Positions 25,958 to 34,710 of a stretch of DNA of 64,000 nucleotides are shown here, in pieces. Position 1 is the stretch's first letter; the number at the start of each line of letters is the position of its first letter. A program made the position numbers and the translations under genes. Under the pieces are notes generated by a model. It had not been told where the DNA came from and ran no database searches. It worked only from the letters and a program-made list of their open reading frames with translations. This DNA comes from Amycolatopsis sp. 195334CR (lineage in GTDB: Bacteria > Actinomycetota > Actinomycetes > Mycobacteriales > Pseudonocardiaceae), in assembly GCF_017309385.1 (NCBI RefSeq), contig NZ_JAFJMJ010000001.1, forward strand, positions 1,550,001 to 1,614,000, written 5' to 3'.

Positions 25958-27859
25958 GTGGCGCTCATCCGCGGCAGAGCGGCGGACCTGCTGGTCGAGG
26001 CCGAAGCCGGGCAACTCCACGTGCGGCTCCGCGAGCAGTTCGACTTCAAGCTCGGCCACCGCACCGGGTACTCCGAAGCGACGTCCTGGCGGAAGAGCCT
26101 GCCGCTCGTGCTGCGGGAGCTGGTCAACGCGGGCCTCGGCGACGTCGAAGTCCTGCTGGAACACCAACTCCCGCACAGCAAGCAGCGCATCGACGTGGTG
26201 CTCGCCGGTGCCCACCCGCGAACCGGGGACAGCAGCTTCGTGTTCGTCGAGCTCAAGCAGTGGTCGACGGCGGAGGTCCACCTGGCCGAGGTGGTGAACG
26301 TCCCGAGCCTGCGCGGACGGCACCTCCACCCCGCCGAACAGGTGCGGGGGTACTGCCAGTACTTCCTCGACCACACGCCCGCGCTCGCCGACCGGCCGCG
26401 ATCGGTGCACGGCATCGCCTACCTGCACAACGCCCGCCGCGCGGACGTGATCACGCTGACGCGTCATCCGAGCCACGAATACGGCCGCCTCTTCACCATG
26501 GACGACCAGGCCGCCCTCACCACGCACCTGCTGGCCGTGCTGGACCCGGCGGCCGAGCGGCGCACGAACGCCGAGGCGGGCGACGAGTTCCTCGGCTTCG
26601 CGCACCGGCCGACCAAGTCGTTGCTGGACCTGGCCGCCAAGGAGATCCAGGATCGCGAGCAGTTCGTCCTGCTGGACGAGCAGCGCGTCGCATACGACCT
26701 GGTGATGCAGGCCGTCGAGCGGTCACGGGCTGCCCAGACCCGGACCGTGGTGGTGGTCGTGGGCGGTCCCGGCTCGGGCAAGAGCGTCATCGCGCTGAGC
26801 CTGCTCGGCGCGCTCAGCCGCCGCGGTCTCAGCGTGAACCACGCGACGGGGTCGAAGGCCTTCACCCAGACGATGCGGAAGGTCGCGGCCCACCGGCAGC
26901 CCAGGGTGAAGAGCCTGTTCAAGTACTTCAACTCCTACGTGGGCGCCGACCCGCGCGCACTGGACGTGGTGATCTGCGACGAAGCCCACCGCATCCGAGA
27001 GAAGGGCACCACCCGCTGGACGAAGAAGGAGTTCAGGGACCGCGCCGACCGGCAGGTGAACGAGCTGATCAACATCGCCACCGTGCCGGTGTTCCTGCTC
27101 GACGAGAACCAGGTCGTGCGACCGGGTGAAATGGGTTCCCTCGCCGAGATCACCGCCGCCGCGGAAGCACTGGGCTGCGAGGTCGAAGTGGTGCCCCTGC
27201 ACGACCAGTTGCGCTGCGGTGGATCGGTTTCCTACGACTCCTGGGTGGCGCGCCTGCTCGGCCTCGGCCGTGAGCCGGAGCCACCGATCGCCTGGAGCAA
27301 GCTGGCCGGTCCGCTCGACGAGGGTGTCACGCTGACCAGTGCGGAATCCCCGGAGGCGCTGGAATCCTGGGTGCTGCGGCAACGGGCCGAGCACGGCGGG
27401 GTCGCCCGGATCGCGGCGGGCTACTGCTGGCCGTGGAGCGATCCCAAAACCGGACCGGACGGCCGTTACCTCGTCGACGACGTGCGGATCGGTGGCTGGG
27501 AGCGGCCGTGGAACGCGAAGTCGGAGTCGACGAAGTCGGTGCCCGGGGTTCCGGCCTCCGACTACTGGGCCACCGATCCCCGGGGGTTCGACCAGGTCGG
27601 CTGCGTCTACACCGCGCAGGGCTTCGAGTACGACTGGTCGGGTGTCATCTTCGGCCCGGACCTCGTCCGCCGCGACGGGATGTGGCGGCCGATGCGCGGG
27701 GAGTCCAAGGACCCGGAGGTCAAGCGCGCGGACGACCTGCACTTCGGGGCGTTGATCAAGAACACCTACAAGGTGCTGCTCACACGGGGCATGCGCGGCA
27801 CCGCCGTCTACTCCACGGACCCGGAAACCCAGGAGTTCCTCGAGGAGATGACCCGCTAG
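25958..27859 (+). CDS. PD-(D/E)XK nuclease fused to DUF2075-type SF1 helicase (copy 2)
   Basis: 633 aa paralogue of the divergent gene, similar along its full length. Nuclease-like residues are Asp79 (QRIDVVL) and Glu98-x-Lys100 (VFVELKQW); Walker A GGPGSGKS has Lys275; motif II is CDEAHRIRE. YTAQGFEYDWSGVIFGPDL and NTYKVLLTRGMRG complete the helicase signatures. GTG start with a GGGGGG ribosome site. Its stop codon lies inside the left copy of the 25-bp direct repeat that bounds the SIR2-kinase cassette, so its own terminator has been displaced about 2.6 kb downstream. Confidence 0.92.
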   Translation: MALIRGRAADLLVEAEAGQLHVRLREQFDFKLGHRTGYSEATSWRKSLPLVLRELVNAGLGDVEVLLEHQLPHSKQRIDVVLAGAHPRTGDSSFVFVELKQWSTAEVHLAEVVNVPSLRGRHLHPAEQVRGYCQYFLDHTPALADRPRSVHGIAYLHNARRADVITLTRHPSHEYGRLFTMDDQAALTTHLLAVLDPAAERRTNAEAGDEFLGFAHRPTKSLLDLAAKEIQDREQFVLLDEQRVAYDLVMQAVERSRAAQTRTVVVVVGGPGSGKSVIALSLLGALSRRGLSVNHATGSKAFTQTMRKVAAHRQPRVKSLFKYFNSYVGADPRALDVVICDEAHRIREKGTTRWTKKEFRDRADRQVNELINIATVPVFLLDENQVVRPGEMGSLAEITAAAEALGCEVEVVPLHDQLRCGGSVSYDSWVARLLGLGREPEPPIAWSKLAGPLDEGVTLTSAESPEALESWVLRQRAEHGGVARIAAGYCWPWSDPKTGPDGRYLVDDVRIGGWERPWNAKSESTKSVPGVPASDYWATDPRGFDQVGCVYTAQGFEYDWSGVIFGPDLVRRDGMWRPMRGESKDPEVKRADDLHFGALIKNTYKVLLTRGMRGTAVYSTDPETQEFLEEMTR

Positions 27860-27874
27860 TGGCGGCGGGACCGC
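27850..27874. repeat. Left 25-bp direct repeat flanking the low-G+C cassette
   Basis: Identical over 25 bp to 30479-30503. It contains the last two codons and stop of the nuclease-helicase gene (ACCCGCTAG) plus the left arm of a terminator (GGCGGCGGGACCGC). Beyond it the sequence switches to the foreign low-G+C segment. Confidence 0.95.
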
Positions 27875-28092
27875 CACGACAGGGATAGCAAGGCCTATCA
27901 AGAAGCCACCCAAAGATTCCACATCGTCCGCAATTTTAAATATTAATTCAATAATAACAAGGTTGGAAACTAACATAAACAGGCTCCTCCGAGCCGATCG
28001 GGACCATAACGATCACGACTACTAAGTAACAGGCGCCTCAGCGGACCCGACTACGCCAGAAACCGTTGTCGCAGAGATCACGAGGCCAGTCG

Positions 28093-30453
28093 ATGTTCGA
28101 CACAGACCAGGACTCCTATTGTTCCTTCAAAGGAATAGTCACGGAGCGCACGCGGCCGATTATCGTCTGGACAGGCGCTGGCCTAAGCATGGAAGCCGGG
28201 CTTCCAAACTGGATAGGCCTCCGAAATCATCTACAAGAAGCTCTATACAGACGTACTTTTCAAGCCAAGTCCAGCGATATCGCAAGGCTCTCAGAAAAAG
28301 CAGACAGTATTCGACGAGACCCCAACCATTGGACAGCCTTCGAACGGTTGCAGCAAACACTAGGCCGGACAAGCTATCGCGACCATATTCGAGAGCGCCT
28401 AGCAAATGCTTCGACGGCACCGATCCCATCAGCTTATCGACTACTATGGCGGCTACCGATCAGCGGTATACTGACATTGAATCTCGACCGAATGGCAACG
28501 CGCGCTTACGTCGCAGAGAACCCAGAGCAACTCCCGGTCGAATTTCTCGGCTCACAAGTTGGACACCTCGCCCAGGTGATGCACAGCGAACGGAAGTTCA
28601 TCGCTAATCTACACGGCAACATAGATGACTCATCGAGCTGGATCTTTACACACTCGTCCCTCAAAGAGCTCAGAAGCAAGACCTTCTACAACGACTTTCT
28701 TCGAACATGCCTTTCTTCATTTACAAACCTTTTCATCGGGATGACCATCGACGACATTGCAGTAGGCAGTCATCTCAAATCACTAAGTAAGCTAAACATT
28801 GAGGCACCCAGCCACTTCTGGCTAACCGACCGGGGAGACTTTCGCACGGACGAGTGGGCAGAAAAGGTTGGAGTTCGATTAATTAAGTATCGACCCGACT
28901 CCAATCATTCACAAGTTCTCGAGTTCCTCAAAGACTTGATAGCCAGTACTCCTAACGACCCACATCCCATCCCACCACTGGCATTTTCCGGACTCCCCAT
29001 CAATACAACCGAAACTTTGCTCTCACCAGAGGAAATGCTTTCACTGAACGCAGAGGACATCCGGTACATTCTCAATCAGGAGGCCGTTCGGATACTGAGC
29101 CCAGAAAACGATCAGGCATACAACGAATACGAGGCGTTCGTCCAGAAGTACGACGAGGCGATCTTTCGGGCCTGGTATACCAGTGACAAAGATGGCAGGA
29201 ACCAGCTACTCGGACACAAACTCAAGCAACAAGTTGCCCTTGGCGCTTTTGGCAGGGTGTACGAAGCCGAGACAGCAGATGGGCGCAAGGTAGCCATTAA
29301 AGTGCTCCTGGAAAATATTCGGAGAGATCCTGGACTTCTTCGAAGCTTTCGTCGCGGCGTCCGATCAATGCGCATTCTACAAGAACGCCACGTGGACGGA
29401 ATGGTGGCCTACGAGACAACTTCAGAGATACCAGCGTTCGTAACGATGGAATGGATAGAAGGGCCAAATCTAACAGAAGCAAAGGATGCTCGAGCATTAG
29501 AAGATTGGGAGGATGTCCTATTCATAAGCAAGGAACTAACCTCAATAATACGCAATGCGCACTCTCTACCAGATCGCGTTCTGCACCGCGACATACGACC
29601 GTCAAACGTGATGCTACGCGACTACTGGATAGATCCGTCCAACTACAAGGTGGCAGTCCTGGATTTCGACCTCTCTTGGCATCGAGGAGCCCAAGAACTC
29701 AGCGTGCTCCACACGACCGCCGTTGGATACTTAGCGCCAGAGCAGATACTCGCAAGCAGTGATGGCTCGACCAGAAATGCCGCAGTCGACGCTTTTGGGA
29801 TAGGGATGACGATCTATTACATCTGCGGAGGCACGGAACCGCTCCCAGAGCTTCACCAGCATGCCAACTACGCCGATCTAGTCGAAAAAGCGACTAGATC
29901 GCTCACGTCGAGCTCCTGGAAGTCACTTCCTGAGCGAATGAAGCGGTTGATTATCTCTTCGACGCGCCACCGACAGAGCGAACGATGGGACCTGTCGCAG
30001 ATTGTAGCCGAACTCGAAAGACTACAAGCAGCACACAGTGGATCCATCAGTCATATTACAACGGAGATGCTCGTCGAGGAGCTCGCAGCCAGAAGCATCA
30101 CGTTCGCCAAGTACGAGTGGAACACGGACACAAATTCTGCTTCATATCAGTTACCCACCGGCCTCCTGCTTCAACTCAGCGCCGACGAACCAAACGCTAA
30201 TGTCTCGTTGAGAATTTCTTGGGCTCGCACCGGAATTGAGCAACGGGCTGGCATGTCCAAGTATGTAATAAAAGCAACCAGAACACTAGCGGATCAACTA
30301 AAGTCTGCACACTGGAAAATCGTAACCGAGAAGCATGAAGCGCAATCAATGACGATTCAAGCTACCAAGAATCGTCAATCGATACTCCAAGACATAGACC
30401 ACGAAGCAGAGATACTGGATGCCACTCTGCAGGGGTTGAAGTTTGCTGAGTAG
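28093..30453 (+). CDS. SIR2-like domain fused to Ser/Thr protein kinase
   Basis: 786 aa. The N-terminal SIR2-like fold has WTGAGLSMEAGLP (27-37), TLNLD (128-132) and NLHG with His174, the residues that bind NAD and act catalytically. A linker follows, then a Hanks-type kinase: LGAFGRV loop at 383-389, Lys403 in VAIKV, HRDIRPSN at 498-505 with Asp500, DFD in place of DFG near 524, and APEQ at 548-551. The last ~130 residues form an unrecognised domain. No transmembrane segment is seen. ATG 28093 has GAGG 7 nt upstream; TTG 28066 is an alternative. A phage-sensing kinase driving NAD depletion is a reasonable inference. Composition and flanking repeats indicate recent transfer. Confidence 0.93.
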   Translation: MFDTDQDSYCSFKGIVTERTRPIIVWTGAGLSMEAGLPNWIGLRNHLQEALYRRTFQAKSSDIARLSEKADSIRRDPNHWTAFERLQQTLGRTSYRDHIRERLANASTAPIPSAYRLLWRLPISGILTLNLDRMATRAYVAENPEQLPVEFLGSQVGHLAQVMHSERKFIANLHGNIDDSSSWIFTHSSLKELRSKTFYNDFLRTCLSSFTNLFIGMTIDDIAVGSHLKSLSKLNIEAPSHFWLTDRGDFRTDEWAEKVGVRLIKYRPDSNHSQVLEFLKDLIASTPNDPHPIPPLAFSGLPINTTETLLSPEEMLSLNAEDIRYILNQEAVRILSPENDQAYNEYEAFVQKYDEAIFRAWYTSDKDGRNQLLGHKLKQQVALGAFGRVYEAETADGRKVAIKVLLENIRRDPGLLRSFRRGVRSMRILQERHVDGMVAYETTSEIPAFVTMEWIEGPNLTEAKDARALEDWEDVLFISKELTSIIRNAHSLPDRVLHRDIRPSNVMLRDYWIDPSNYKVAVLDFDLSWHRGAQELSVLHTTAVGYLAPEQILASSDGSTRNAAVDAFGIGMTIYYICGGTEPLPELHQHANYADLVEKATRSLTSSSWKSLPERMKRLIISSTRHRQSERWDLSQIVAELERLQAAHSGSISHITTEMLVEELAARSITFAKYEWNTDTNSASYQLPTGLLLQLSADEPNANVSLRISWARTGIEQRAGMSKYVIKATRTLADQLKSAHWKIVTEKHEAQSMTIQATKNRQSILQDIDHEAEILDATLQGLKFAE

Positions 30454-30478
30454 CACAAACCGAAAGTCCACAGTCGGC

Positions 30479-30503
30479 GACCCGCTAGTGGCGGCGGGAC
30501 CGC
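30479..30503. repeat. Right 25-bp direct repeat flanking the low-G+C cassette
   Basis: Perfect copy of 27850-27874, including a useless copy of the ACCCGCTAG gene end. Here it continues into the intact hairpin terminator, so this side keeps the ancestral junction. Confidence 0.95.
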
Positions 30504-30525
30504 TGTGTTCAGCGGTCCCGCCGCC
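30490..30525. terminator. Strong bidirectional terminator
   Basis: Perfect 16-bp inverted repeat (30490-30505 / 30510-30525) with loop TGTT, followed by TTTA. It ends the SIR2-kinase transcript, and before the insertion that of the nuclease-helicase, on one side and the ABC permease gene on the other. The core equals the terminator at 23861-23892. Confidence 0.9.
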
Positions 30526-30526
30526 T

Positions 30527-31723
30527 TTACGGAGTGGCCAAGGCTTCCGTAGGCGACAACCGCGAAGCGCGGATCGCCGGGTACAAGCCCGCGAGTGCAC
30601 CGATCAGCAGGGTCGCCGCGATGCCTCCGCCGAGGGACCACGGTGGGATGACGGCGGGCCAGTCGCGGGAGAAGGCGTAGCCGATGGAGACCGCGGCCCC
30701 GAGGAGAGCGCCGCCGACGCCGCCGAGGGCGGAGAGCAGTAGAGACTCGGCGAGGAACTGGCTTCGGATGCGGCCCCGGGTGGCACCCAGGGACCGGCGC
30801 AGGCCGATTTCCGCTCGCCGCTCCAGTACCGAGATCACCATGGTGTTCGCGACCCCGACGCCACCGACCAACAGCGCCACCGCGCCCAAACCCAGCAACA
30901 GCCCGGTGAACGCCTCCGTCGCGGCCTGCTTCGCGGCCAGTGCGTCCGACGGCCGCGAGACCTCGACCTCGTTCGGTGCTTCGGGGTTCGCGGTCGCCCC
31001 CAGCACCGAGCGCACCGCTTCCACCTGGGCTTCCTGCGACCGCGTGTAGATCGTCGTCGGATGCCCGTCGAACGACAACGCCGACTCCGCCGCCGGCCAG
31101 CCGACCAGGGCCGCCGCGTCCAGTTCCGGGGCGAGTTCCGCCGGCTCCAGGATGCCGATCACGGTGAACCACACACCGCCGATCAGCACCTGTGTGTCCG
31201 GCTGCGTGATCCCGAGGCGTTCCGCCGCCACCGCACCGAGCACGGCCGCGCGGTACGAGCCCGTCGCGTCGTTGAGCCAGGTCCCGCTCCGCACCTGCCC
31301 CGCGATCGTGGCGAGCAGGTCGCTGCGGGCGGCGTAGGCGGACAGGCCGTTCGTCTGCGCTTCCGGGATCTTGTCGGTGCGGTACACCTTCGCGTCCTCG
31401 ACCCGGCCGACCGCCGAAAGCGACTCCACCGGCGAAATCCGCTCGGTCATCGACTCCGACGCCAGCGGCAGCTGCGCCTGCTCACCCAGCATCGTCGTCC
31501 CCGGCCCGACGGTGAGCAGGTTCGTGCCCAGCGCGTCGAGCGTGTTGTCCAGTTCCGCCCGCGACGACGAGGAAATCCCCACCACCGCGACCATCGCGGC
31601 GATCCCGATCGCGATCCCCAGCGCGGACAAGAATGCCCGCATCGGCCGCGTCCGCAACCCGACCGCGCCCACCTTCAGCACGTCCCGCGGCCACATCCGC
31701 GCGGGTGCCAGCACGTCCGCCAT
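30527..31723 (-). CDS. ABC transporter permease, MacB/FtsX type
   Basis: 398 aa. An N-terminal transmembrane helix (FLSALGIAIGIAAMVAVVGI) is followed by an extracytoplasmic MacB-periplasmic-core domain (~60-265) and three C-terminal helices with the FtsX signature (GVANTMVISVLERRAEIGLRR). It is the membrane half of a tripartite-like exporter with the ATPase and adaptor encoded upstream. Its start overlaps the ATPase stop by one nucleotide (TGATG arrangement). The substrate cannot be told from sequence; antibiotic or peptide export is usual for the family. Confidence 0.92.
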   Translation of the reverse strand: MADVLAPARMWPRDVLKVGAVGLRTRPMRAFLSALGIAIGIAAMVAVVGISSSSRAELDNTLDALGTNLLTVGPGTTMLGEQAQLPLASESMTERISPVESLSAVGRVEDAKVYRTDKIPEAQTNGLSAYAARSDLLATIAGQVRSGTWLNDATGSYRAAVLGAVAAERLGITQPDTQVLIGGVWFTVIGILEPAELAPELDAAALVGWPAAESALSFDGHPTTIYTRSQEAQVEAVRSVLGATANPEAPNEVEVSRPSDALAAKQAATEAFTGLLLGLGAVALLVGGVGVANTMVISVLERRAEIGLRRSLGATRGRIRSQFLAESLLLSALGGVGGALLGAAVSIGYAFSRDWPAVIPPWSLGGGIAATLLIGALAGLYPAIRASRLSPTEALATP

Positions 31724-32382
31724 CAGCCAGCCCCCACCAGCCTGCCGTCGCGCATCCGCACCTGCCGCGGCAGCGAAGCGGCGATGTCGCGGTCGTGCGT
31801 GATGATCACGACCGTGGTGCCGGCCGCGTTCAGCTCACGCATCAACCGCATCACGCCCTCCCCCGACGCCGTGTCCAGCGCCCCGGTCGGCTCGTCGGCG
31901 AGCAGCAGCGGCGGGTCCCCGGCCACCGCCCTGGCCACCGCGACCCGTTGCCGCTCCCCACCGGACAGCTCGTGCGGCCGGTGGTCCATCCGGTGCGCCA
32001 GCCCGACCCGCCGCAACGCGACCTCCGCGCGGCGCCGCCGTTCCCCCGACCGCAACCCCGTGTACAGCAAGCCATCCGCGACGTTCTCCAGCGCGGAAAC
32101 CCCGGCGGCCAGGTGGAACTGCTGGAACACGAACCCGATCCGGCGCGCCCGCAACACGGAAAGTTTGGCGTCGGACAGCTTCGCCACGTCGTACCCGTCG
32201 ATGTGCACCTCCCCCGAGGTCGGCCGGTCCAGCGTGCCGAGCAGGTTCAGCATGGTCGACTTGCCCGAGCCCGACGGCCCGACGATGGCGACCAGCTCCC
32301 CCTGCTCCACCCGCAGCGAAACCCCGCTGAGCGCGGCGACCCCACCCGGATAGCTCTTGCTCACGTCGGTCAGCGCGATCAC
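31723..32382 (-). CDS. ABC transporter ATP-binding protein, MacB/LolD type
   Basis: 219 aa. Walker [13 protein letters not shown]-loop FVFQQFHL, signature LSGGERQRV, Walker [13 protein letters not shown] and an H-loop VIITHD are all present. It energises the FtsX-type permease encoded next. It overlaps the adaptor gene by 4 nt upstream, so adaptor, ATPase and permease are translated together. Confidence 0.94.
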   Translation of the reverse strand: MIALTDVSKSYPGGVAALSGVSLRVEQGELVAIVGPSGSGKSTMLNLLGTLDRPTSGEVHIDGYDVAKLSDAKLSVLRARRIGFVFQQFHLAAGVSALENVADGLLYTGLRSGERRRRAEVALRRVGLAHRMDHRPHELSGGERQRVAVARAVAGDPPLLLADEPTGALDTASGEGVMRLMRELNAAGTTVVIITHDRDIAASLPRQVRMRDGRLVGAG

Positions 32383-33437
32383 TTCGGCACCCCCACCACG
32401 GTGCCTTCGGCCAGCCCGTCCCCGGTGATCTCCACCCGGCCGTCGGCGAACAGCCCGGTTTTCACCGGCACATAACGGGTTGCGGTGCCCTCGACGACCT
32501 CCACGCCGAAACCGCCCTCCGCCAGCGCGAGCAGCGCGGCCACCGGCACGGTCAGCACGTTCTCGCGCTTGTCCGCGGTGAAGGTGACGTCCACCGACGC
32601 GAGCGCGTAGGACTCGGCGGCCTGCTGGTCGTCGAAGGCGACGATCACCTCCACCTTGGTGCTCGCCTCCTGGCCCTGCCCCTCGGCGGGCTGGATGATC
32701 GTGGACACCTCGTCGACGCGGCCGGTGATCTCCTTGCCGTCCGGCAGTTCGATCCGGACTTCGGTGTCCTTTTTGGCCAGTCGCTGGTCGGCGGGCTCGA
32801 GTTCCACGGTGATCGCCTTCGCGACGCCGGTGTGGGTCAGCACCTTCTGGCCGGGCTGCGCGGGTTCACCCTGCTTGGCCTCGACCGTGTCCACCCGCAC
32901 CTCGCCGTCCGCGAACACCACGCGGCCTAGTTCGACGACACCGGTTTCGTCGAGCCCCTGGTCCTCCTGCCAGTTGGTCACCGCGGTGGCCGTGGCCGAG
33001 GTGAACTCGTCGTCGACGGTGAAGCCGGTGTACCCGAGGTCCCGCAGGTTCTCCTCCAGCTGCCGGACATCCGGCCCTTCGGCGCCGTCGGCCAGATCGC
33101 GGTAGGCGGGCATCGAACCGTACATCAGGGTCACCGGCTTGTCGTCCACTTTGTACAGTGGTTGCCCGCGCGCGATCCTGGCGTCGCCGTCCGGCACGAA
33201 GGTGAGCGTGCCCGGCAGGCGGTTGCTGACCGTGGTCGTGGTGCCGTATCCGAGTTCGCCGTCCGCCTCCCGCGCGTCGTTGAGCGTCTGCCGGGACACC
33301 TTCGCCGTGCTGGGCGGCAGTTCGCTGGCGGCGGCGTCACCCGCCTGGCTCTGCGTCTGCGTGAACACGAGCATGCCAGCGGTGGCCGCCCCCGCCACGA
33401 CCACCACGGCGATTCCGGCGGCGAGCTTCCGCTTCAC
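32379..33437 (-). CDS. Membrane-fusion adaptor with peptidoglycan-binding domain
   Basis: 352 aa from GTG 33437, which overlaps the lipoprotein stop as GTGA. An N-terminal membrane anchor ([20 protein letters not shown]) is followed near residue 115 by a PG_binding_1 domain ([19 protein letters not shown]). Beta-rich HlyD/MacA-like lipoyl and barrel regions run to the end ([31 protein letters not shown]). It probably links the MacAB-like transporter to the cell wall. The longer open frame to 33887 runs antisense-like through the lipoprotein gene and was rejected. Confidence 0.9.
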   Translation of the reverse strand: MKRKLAAGIAVVVVAGAATAGMLVFTQTQSQAGDAAASELPPSTAKVSRQTLNDAREADGELGYGTTTTVSNRLPGTLTFVPDGDARIARGQPLYKVDDKPVTLMYGSMPAYRDLADGAEGPDVRQLEENLRDLGYTGFTVDDEFTSATATAVTNWQEDQGLDETGVVELGRVVFADGEVRVDTVEAKQGEPAQPGQKVLTHTGVAKAITVELEPADQRLAKKDTEVRIELPDGKEITGRVDEVSTIIQPAEGQGQEASTKVEVIVAFDDQQAAESYALASVDVTFTADKRENVLTVPVAALLALAEGGFGVEVVEGTATRYVPVKTGLFADGRVEITGDGLAEGTVVGVPK

Positions 33438-33940
33438 TTCTCCCCCGGCAGCGACATGATGTCCTTGCAGGCTTCCTGCGCCTTCTCGAAGTCGGGGTCC
33501 TCGCCGATCTCCGGGGTGATCCGGATGCCGGGCTGGTTGGGGTCGGGGTCGGCGAAGGCCTCCACCCCGTTGCCGCGCATGCATTCCGCGAACTTCCTGG
33601 CGTTCTCCTGCATCTGCGGGTTGGCCTTGCCGTTGGCCTGCGGGCTGAACTCGCGGCAGGCCTCCTGCGCCTTGTCCACCACCTCCTTCGGCGTGTTCTT
33701 GTCGACCTTGAGCTGCACGCCCTTGCCCGGTTCCGGGTCGGGCATGTCCACGCCGTTCTCGCGCATGCACTGGGCGAACTTCACGCCCATGTCGCCGTTG
33801 TCCGCGGCCGCGGGCGCGCTCGCCGGGGCCCCGGTGGCCGGCTGCCCCGCCGAGGCCACCTGGTTCCCGCCGTCGTCGGCGCCGCACGCGGTGAGCAGCA
33901 GGGTCAGCGCGGCGAACGCGCCCAGGGTGAGCCGTCGCAT
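33434..33940 (-). CDS. Lipoprotein with duplicated FA(Q/E)CMRxNGV motif
   Basis: 168 aa. Signal peptide with lipobox LLTAC (Cys near 19), then a Gly/Ala/Pro linker. Two internal repeats follow: KFAQCMRENGVDMPDPEPG and KFAECMRGNGVEAFADPDP, each followed by a helix with a second Cys (KAQEAC, then REFSP or KDIMS). Four regularly spaced cysteines suggest disulfides. ATG 33940 has GGAGG 5 nt upstream. It is first gene of the four-gene exporter operon and is divergent from an OmpR/kinase pair; it may be a substrate-capturing or sensing lipoprotein (inference). Confidence 0.85.
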   Translation of the reverse strand: MRRLTLGAFAALTLLLTACGADDGGNQVASAGQPATGAPASAPAAADNGDMGVKFAQCMRENGVDMPDPEPGKGVQLKVDKNTPKEVVDKAQEACREFSPQANGKANPQMQENARKFAECMRGNGVEAFADPDPNQPGIRITPEIGEDPDFEKAQEACKDIMSLPGEK

Positions 33941-34053
33941 CAGTCCTCCAGTCGGTCGGAAATGGTGACCGGATGCAACCCGGCGGCCCGTTTCCGGAGG
34001 GTTTCCACGTTCGCTAACGGCGACGAAACACCGCGATCGGGGATCATGCGCTG

Positions 34054-34710
34054 ATGAGGGTGCTGGTGGTGGAGGACGAACCGCTGCTCGCCGACGCCAT
34101 CGCGGAGTGGCTGCGGGACGAGGCGCACGCGGTGGACATCGCCTACGACGGGGGTCAGGCGATGGAGCGGATCGGCGTGCACGCCTACGACGTGGTGGTG
34201 CTCGACCGCGACCTGCCGGTGGTGCACGGCGACGACGTGTGCCGCGAGCTGGTCGGCTCCGAATCACCCGCGCGTGTGCTGATGTTGACCGCGTCCGCCG
34301 AGATCACCGACCGCGTCGGCGGGCTCGGCCTCGGTGCCGACGACTACCTGACCAAACCGTTCGCCTTCCCCGAACTGGCCGCCCGGGTGCACTCGCTGGG
34401 CAGGCGCTCCCGCCCGGCCGCGCCGCCGGTGCTCACCCGCGCCGGCATCACCCTCGATCCCGCCCGGCACCAGGTCTTCCGGGATGGGCACTACGTCCCG
34501 CTGTCGAAGAAGGAGTTCGCCGTGCTCGCCGAACTGCTGCGTGCCGACGGAGCCGTGGTCTCCGCGGAGTTCCTGCTGGAGAAGGCGTGGGACGAGCACG
34601 TCGACCCGTTCACCGGCGTGGTCCGGCTGACCATCCTGAAGCTGCGGCGCAAGCTCGGCGAGCCGTCGGTGGTGGAGACCGTCACCGGTGTGGGATACCG
34701 AATCCCGTGA
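34054..34710 (+). CDS. OmpR-family response regulator
   Basis: 218 aa. The receiver domain has acidic Glu/Asp in VVEDEP (7-9), phospho-acceptor Asp51 (VVVLDRDLP) and Lys in DDYLTKPF near 102. The C-terminal winged helix reads LSKKEFAVLAELLRADGAVVS...LTILKLRRKLG...TVTGVGYRIP. It is paired with the kinase downstream through a GTGA overlap and divergent from the ABC exporter operon, its likely target. Confidence 0.94.
   Translation: MRVLVVEDEPLLADAIAEWLRDEAHAVDIAYDGGQAMERIGVHAYDVVVLDRDLPVVHGDDVCRELVGSESPARVLMLTASAEITDRVGGLGLGADDYLTKPFAFPELAARVHSLGRRSRPAAPPVLTRAGITLDPARHQVFRDGHYVPLSKKEFAVLAELLRADGAVVSAEFLLEKAWDEHVDPFTGVVRLTILKLRRKLGEPSVVETVTGVGYRIP

Larger units (their letters stand above)
27850..30503. 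mobile_element. Low-G+C one-gene cassette bounded by 25-bp direct repeats
   Basis: Between the two 25-bp repeats the composition falls to about 50% G+C by eye, against 70% or more around it; the leader at 27920-27985 is A+T-rich (e.g. TTTTAAATATTAATTC). The only gene is a SIR2-kinase fusion. No integrase, transposase or terminal inverted repeat is present. The repeats reproduce the host gene's stop and half of its terminator, which is what integration into an att-like site at the terminator would leave. 25 bp is long for an IS target duplication and fits a tyrosine-recombinase core or a homologous event. Confidence 0.75.

Noticed and set aside
27850..30503. Insertion sequence as explanation of the low-G+C segment
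   Set aside because: No transposase and no terminal inverted repeats; 25-bp identical ends are longer than usual IS target duplications.
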